Shown: positions 13,635 through 15,935 of the stretch, in pieces
How positions within the stretch are numbered: the stretch's first letter is position 1
Layout of the letters: every line of letters starts with the position of its first letter
NCBI GenBank assembly: GCA_030039005.1
Contig: JASHQT010000467.1
Location: forward strand, 1-15,935
Source of the DNA: Bryobacteraceae bacterium
GTDB lineage: Bacteria > Acidobacteriota > Terriglobia > Bryobacterales > Bryobacteraceae
Direction: 5' to 3'
Length of the DNA stretch: 15,935 nucleotides
The notes under the pieces: generated by a model
Told to the model about the DNA's origin: nothing
Databases searched by the model: none
The model's input: the letters and a program-made list of their open reading frames with translations, nothing else
Made by a program: the position numbers and the translations under genes

Positions 13635-14737
13635 CGAGCAGCCGCTAATCTCTGGCACTCGCGCGCGATCTCCCAATCTTCGTCCGCCCGAATCACCAGC
13701 ACCTGCACCGCCGAGCCTGGCGCGGCGATGTTTTGATCCACCGCCCACCGTGCGTTCTTCGCCGCGTCCAGCTTGAGCCCCAGAAATTCGAACTGCGCGC
13801 AGACATCCTCGCGCAGCGGCGCGCAATTCTCTCCGATCCCGCCGGTGAACACGATCGCGTCCACGCCACCGAGCACCGCGAGCATCGCGCCCACCTCCCG
13901 CGTGAGCCGGTGCGCGTAGATGTCGTACGCCAGCCGCGCGCGTTCGTTGCCTTTTTCGATCGCTTCCAGAATTTCGCGCATATCGCCCGAAAATCCCGAA
14001 ATTCCCAGCAGCCCCGATTGCCGGTTGAGCATCGTATCCAGATCTTCGACGCTGGTTCCGTGGCGCAGCAGATATGCGGGAATGGCCGGATCGATCGACC
14101 CCGAGCGTGTCCCCATCATGATCCCTTCGAGCGGCGTAAAACCCATGCTGGTGTCCACGCTCTTGCCCTGCGCGACGGCCGTCACCGACGCGCCGTTTCC
14201 CAGATGGCACACGATCAGCCGCAGTGCCTCGCGTGGTTTCGCGAGAAGCTCCGCCGCCCGCCGCGTCGCATACTGCACGCTGATCCCATGGAATCCATAA
14301 CGCCGGATTCCTTGTTCCAGCCATGTATAAGGCCCGGGATAAATGTAAGCCGCGGGCCCGAGCGTCCGGTGAAACGCGGTATCGAAAACCGCGACCTGCG
14401 GAACCTGGTTTCCCACCAGCCGCGCGATGATCTCAATGGCCGCCAACTGCAGCCGGTTGTGCGCCGGCGCGAACTCGGCCTGTTCGGCAATGGCGGCGCG
14501 AACCTCTCCGGTAATGAAAACACTGTCGCGATACCTCGGCCCGCCATGCACGATGCGATGCCCCACAATCTCCACTTCACGCAGAAACGGCAGCGATTCG
14601 AGTAGAGCCCTGATTTTTTCTTCGCCGTTCTCCGACGACTTCCATTCTGTACGCGCGGTCTGAATCTTACCGTCCGGCACGTCCTGATACCAGCATTTGC
14701 AGGTGCTCGATCCGACGTTCAGGACCAGGGTCTTCAT
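13595..14737 (-). CDS. ackA: Acetate kinase
   Basis: The 380-residue protein carries the ASKHA-fold signatures of acetate kinase: LNVGSST (N7), GHRIVHGG (R61), FDTAFH (D119), RYGFHGIS (H150), CHLGNGAS (178-184), MGTRSGSIDP (R211), FTGGIGEN (297-304) and a C-terminal ADEDWEIARE (E353). These correspond to the substrate and catalytic residues known from Methanosarcina AckA. It converts acetyl phosphate plus ADP to acetate plus ATP, reversibly, in the cytoplasm. It is slightly shorter than the usual ~400 residues. The first motif has Thr where Ser is common. It follows the phosphoketolase by ten bases, with its AGGA site overlapping the upstream stop, so it works on the acetyl phosphate that enzyme makes. 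Confidence 0.96.
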   Translation of the reverse strand: MKTLVLNVGSSTCKCWYQDVPDGKIQTARTEWKSSENGEEKIRALLESLPFLREVEIVGHRIVHGGPRYRDSVFITGEVRAAIAEQAEFAPAHNRLQLAAIEIIARLVGNQVPQVAVFDTAFHRTLGPAAYIYPGPYTWLEQGIRRYGFHGISVQYATRRAAELLAKPREALRLIVCHLGNGASVTAVAQGKSVDTSMGFTPLEGIMMGTRSGSIDPAIPAYLLRHGTSVEDLDTMLNRQSGLLGISGFSGDMREILEAIEKGNERARLAYDIYAHRLTREVGAMLAVLGGVDAIVFTGGIGENCAPLREDVCAQFEFLGLKLDAAKNARWAVDQNIAAPGSAVQVLVIRADEDWEIARECQRLAAARQESISPATTSSR

Positions 14738-14747
14738 GCGTCATCCT

Positions 14748-15935
14748 TCACGCAGCAGGCCATCTCCAGTTGCGGATCTCCGGCATGTCTTCGCCATAGC
14801 GCGCCACATACTGCTTGTGCTCGATCAGCCGGTCGCGCAGCCACTGCTTGGGATAACCCGCCACGCTCCGTAACCGCGTCACGCGGTCGATCGCGTCGCC
14901 CGCCAAATGAAAGCGGTCCAGGTCATTCAGCACCGTCATATCGAACGGCGTCGTGGTGGTGCCTTCTTCCTTATAGCCGCGCACGTGCAGATTGTTGTGA
15001 TTGAACCGGCGATACGTCAGCCGGTGGATCAGCCACGGATAGCCGTGGAAAGCAAACACCACCGGCTTATCGCAGGTGAAGATCGCGTCGAAATCGCGAT
15101 CGGGCAATCCATGCGGGTGCTCGCTCTCCGGCTGCAGCGTCATCAGGTCCACTACGTTCACCACCCGAATCTTCAAATCCGGCACCAGCCGCCGCAAAAT
15201 ATCCACAGCCGCTAAAGTTTCCAGCGTCGGAACATCGCCGCAACACGCCATCACCACGTCCGGCTCGCCGCCCTGATCGTTGCTCGCCCAATCCCAAATC
15301 CCCAGACCCGCCGTGCAATGCTTGATCGCCGCGTCCATATCCAGATATTGCAGCGCCGGCTGCTTACCCGCCACGATCACGTTCACGTAGTTGCGGCTGC
15401 GCAGGCAATGATCCGCCACCGACAGCAAGCAATTCGCATCCGGCGGCAGGTACACCCGCACCACGTCCGCCTTTTTGTTGACGACGTTATCGATGAATCC
15501 CGGATCCTGATGGCTGAACCCGTTATGATCCTGCCGCCACACGTGCGACGTCAGCAGATAATTCAGCGATGCGATCGGCCGCCGCCACGGAATCTTATGG
15601 CACACCTTCAGCCACTTGGCGTGCTGGTTGAACATCGAATCCACAATGTGAATGAACGCTTCGTAACAGGAAAAGAATCCGTGCCGCCCGGTGAGCAGGT
15701 AGCCTTCCAGCCACCCTTGGCACATGTGCTCGCTCAGCACTTCCATCACGCGGCCGTCGGGCGCGATGTGATCGTCGTACGGGAAAATCTTCGCGGTGGA
15801 CTCGCGATTCGTCACATCGAACACCGCGTTCAATCGATTGGATGCCGTTTCATCCGGCCCGAAGATGCGGAAATTGCGAAACGGCGCATTGAGCTTCAGC
15901 ACGTCGCGCAGCATGTCGCCTAGGATGCGAGTCGC
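14748..15935 (-). CDS. xfp: Xylulose-5-phosphate/fructose-6-phosphate phosphoketolase, C-terminal half (cut by window)
   Basis: The open frame reaches the right edge and gives 395 residues, about half of a ~790-residue enzyme. It includes the C-terminal pyrimidine-binding and transketolase-like domains. Strong family phrases are [70 protein letters not shown] and GTTTTPFDM. Phosphoketolase is a thiamine-diphosphate enzyme that splits xylulose-5-P or fructose-6-P with phosphate to acetyl phosphate and an aldose phosphate. The actual start is outside the window; the ATG at 15914 is internal, since the frame stays open upstream with typical residues. It is the upstream gene of an operon with ackA. 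Confidence 0.96.
   Translation of the reverse strand, partial: ATRILGDMLRDVLKLNAPFRNFRIFGPDETASNRLNAVFDVTNRESTAKIFPYDDHIAPDGRVMEVLSEHMCQGWLEGYLLTGRHGFFSCYEAFIHIVDSMFNQHAKWLKVCHKIPWRRPIASLNYLLTSHVWRQDHNGFSHQDPGFIDNVVNKKADVVRVYLPPDANCLLSVADHCLRSRNYVNVIVAGKQPALQYLDMDAAIKHCTAGLGIWDWASNDQGGEPDVVMACCGDVPTLETLAAVDILRRLVPDLKIRVVNVVDLMTLQPESEHPHGLPDRDFDAIFTCDKPVVFAFHGYPWLIHRLTYRRFNHNNLHVRGYKEEGTTTTPFDMTVLNDLDRFHLAGDAIDRVTRLRSVAGYPKQWLRDRLIEHKQYVARYGEDMPEIRNWRWPAA

Noticed and set aside
13260..14324. A 354-codon minus-strand frame.
   Set aside because: Arg/Gly-rich shadow of acetate kinase and antisense to the zinc-finger gene, with no family motifs.

Overview
The window reads as GC-rich chromosomal DNA from a soil-type bacterium, most likely an Acidobacteriota member near Solibacter/Bryobacter. 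This is an inference. It rests on a very long exported TPR-CHAT protein, an ECF sigma factor paired with the anti-sigma N-terminal domain common in that phylum, a PEP-CTERM protein, and a Tes/MJ0619-like radical SAM enzyme. No rRNA, tRNA, CRISPR array, insertion sequence or integrase was found, so it looks like core or semi-core chromosome rather than a mobile island. Both ends cut through genes.

Layout. (1) 1-528, minus: N-terminal part of a GT39/ArnT-type membrane glycosyltransferase. (2) 529-1003: gene-free, with a promoter that reads as both sigma-54 and extended -10, an inverted repeat, and a leader that can fold into a three-stem RNA ahead of a DksA/TraR-type regulator (1004-1387). (3) A terminator hairpin shared with the convergent pgeF-type gene (1484-2164), whose stop codon lies in the hairpin loop. 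(4) 2212-5655: an 1147-residue secreted PPC-like/TPR/CHAT protein, facing tail-to-tail a minus-strand ECF sigma factor and its membrane anti-sigma partner (5658-6959). (5) A PEP-CTERM surface protein (7099-7851) divergent from the sigma factor, then a 46-residue TatA. (6) A minus-strand unit, 12289 to 8127: a small two-helix membrane protein, the Tes-like radical SAM enzyme, a cysteine-rich SAM methyltransferase, a VKOR-family protein, and a hybrid histidine kinase. The three middle genes overlap by a few bases and are probably translationally coupled. (7) A plus-strand pair, DUF5996 and a UBP-type zinc finger (12412-13634). (8) A minus-strand phosphoketolase-acetate kinase operon running off the right end.

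How the parts may work together. xfp-ackA forms a clear pathway: phosphoketolase makes acetyl phosphate from sugar phosphates and acetate kinase turns it into ATP plus acetate. The radical SAM/methyltransferase/VKOR run is the best candidate for an undescribed pathway: its lead enzyme resembles archaeal tetraether synthase, and Acidobacteria make membrane-spanning lipids of unresolved biosynthesis. The CHAT protein beside the sigma/anti-sigma pair suggests a caspase-like protease linked to envelope signalling, but that link is inferred from position only.
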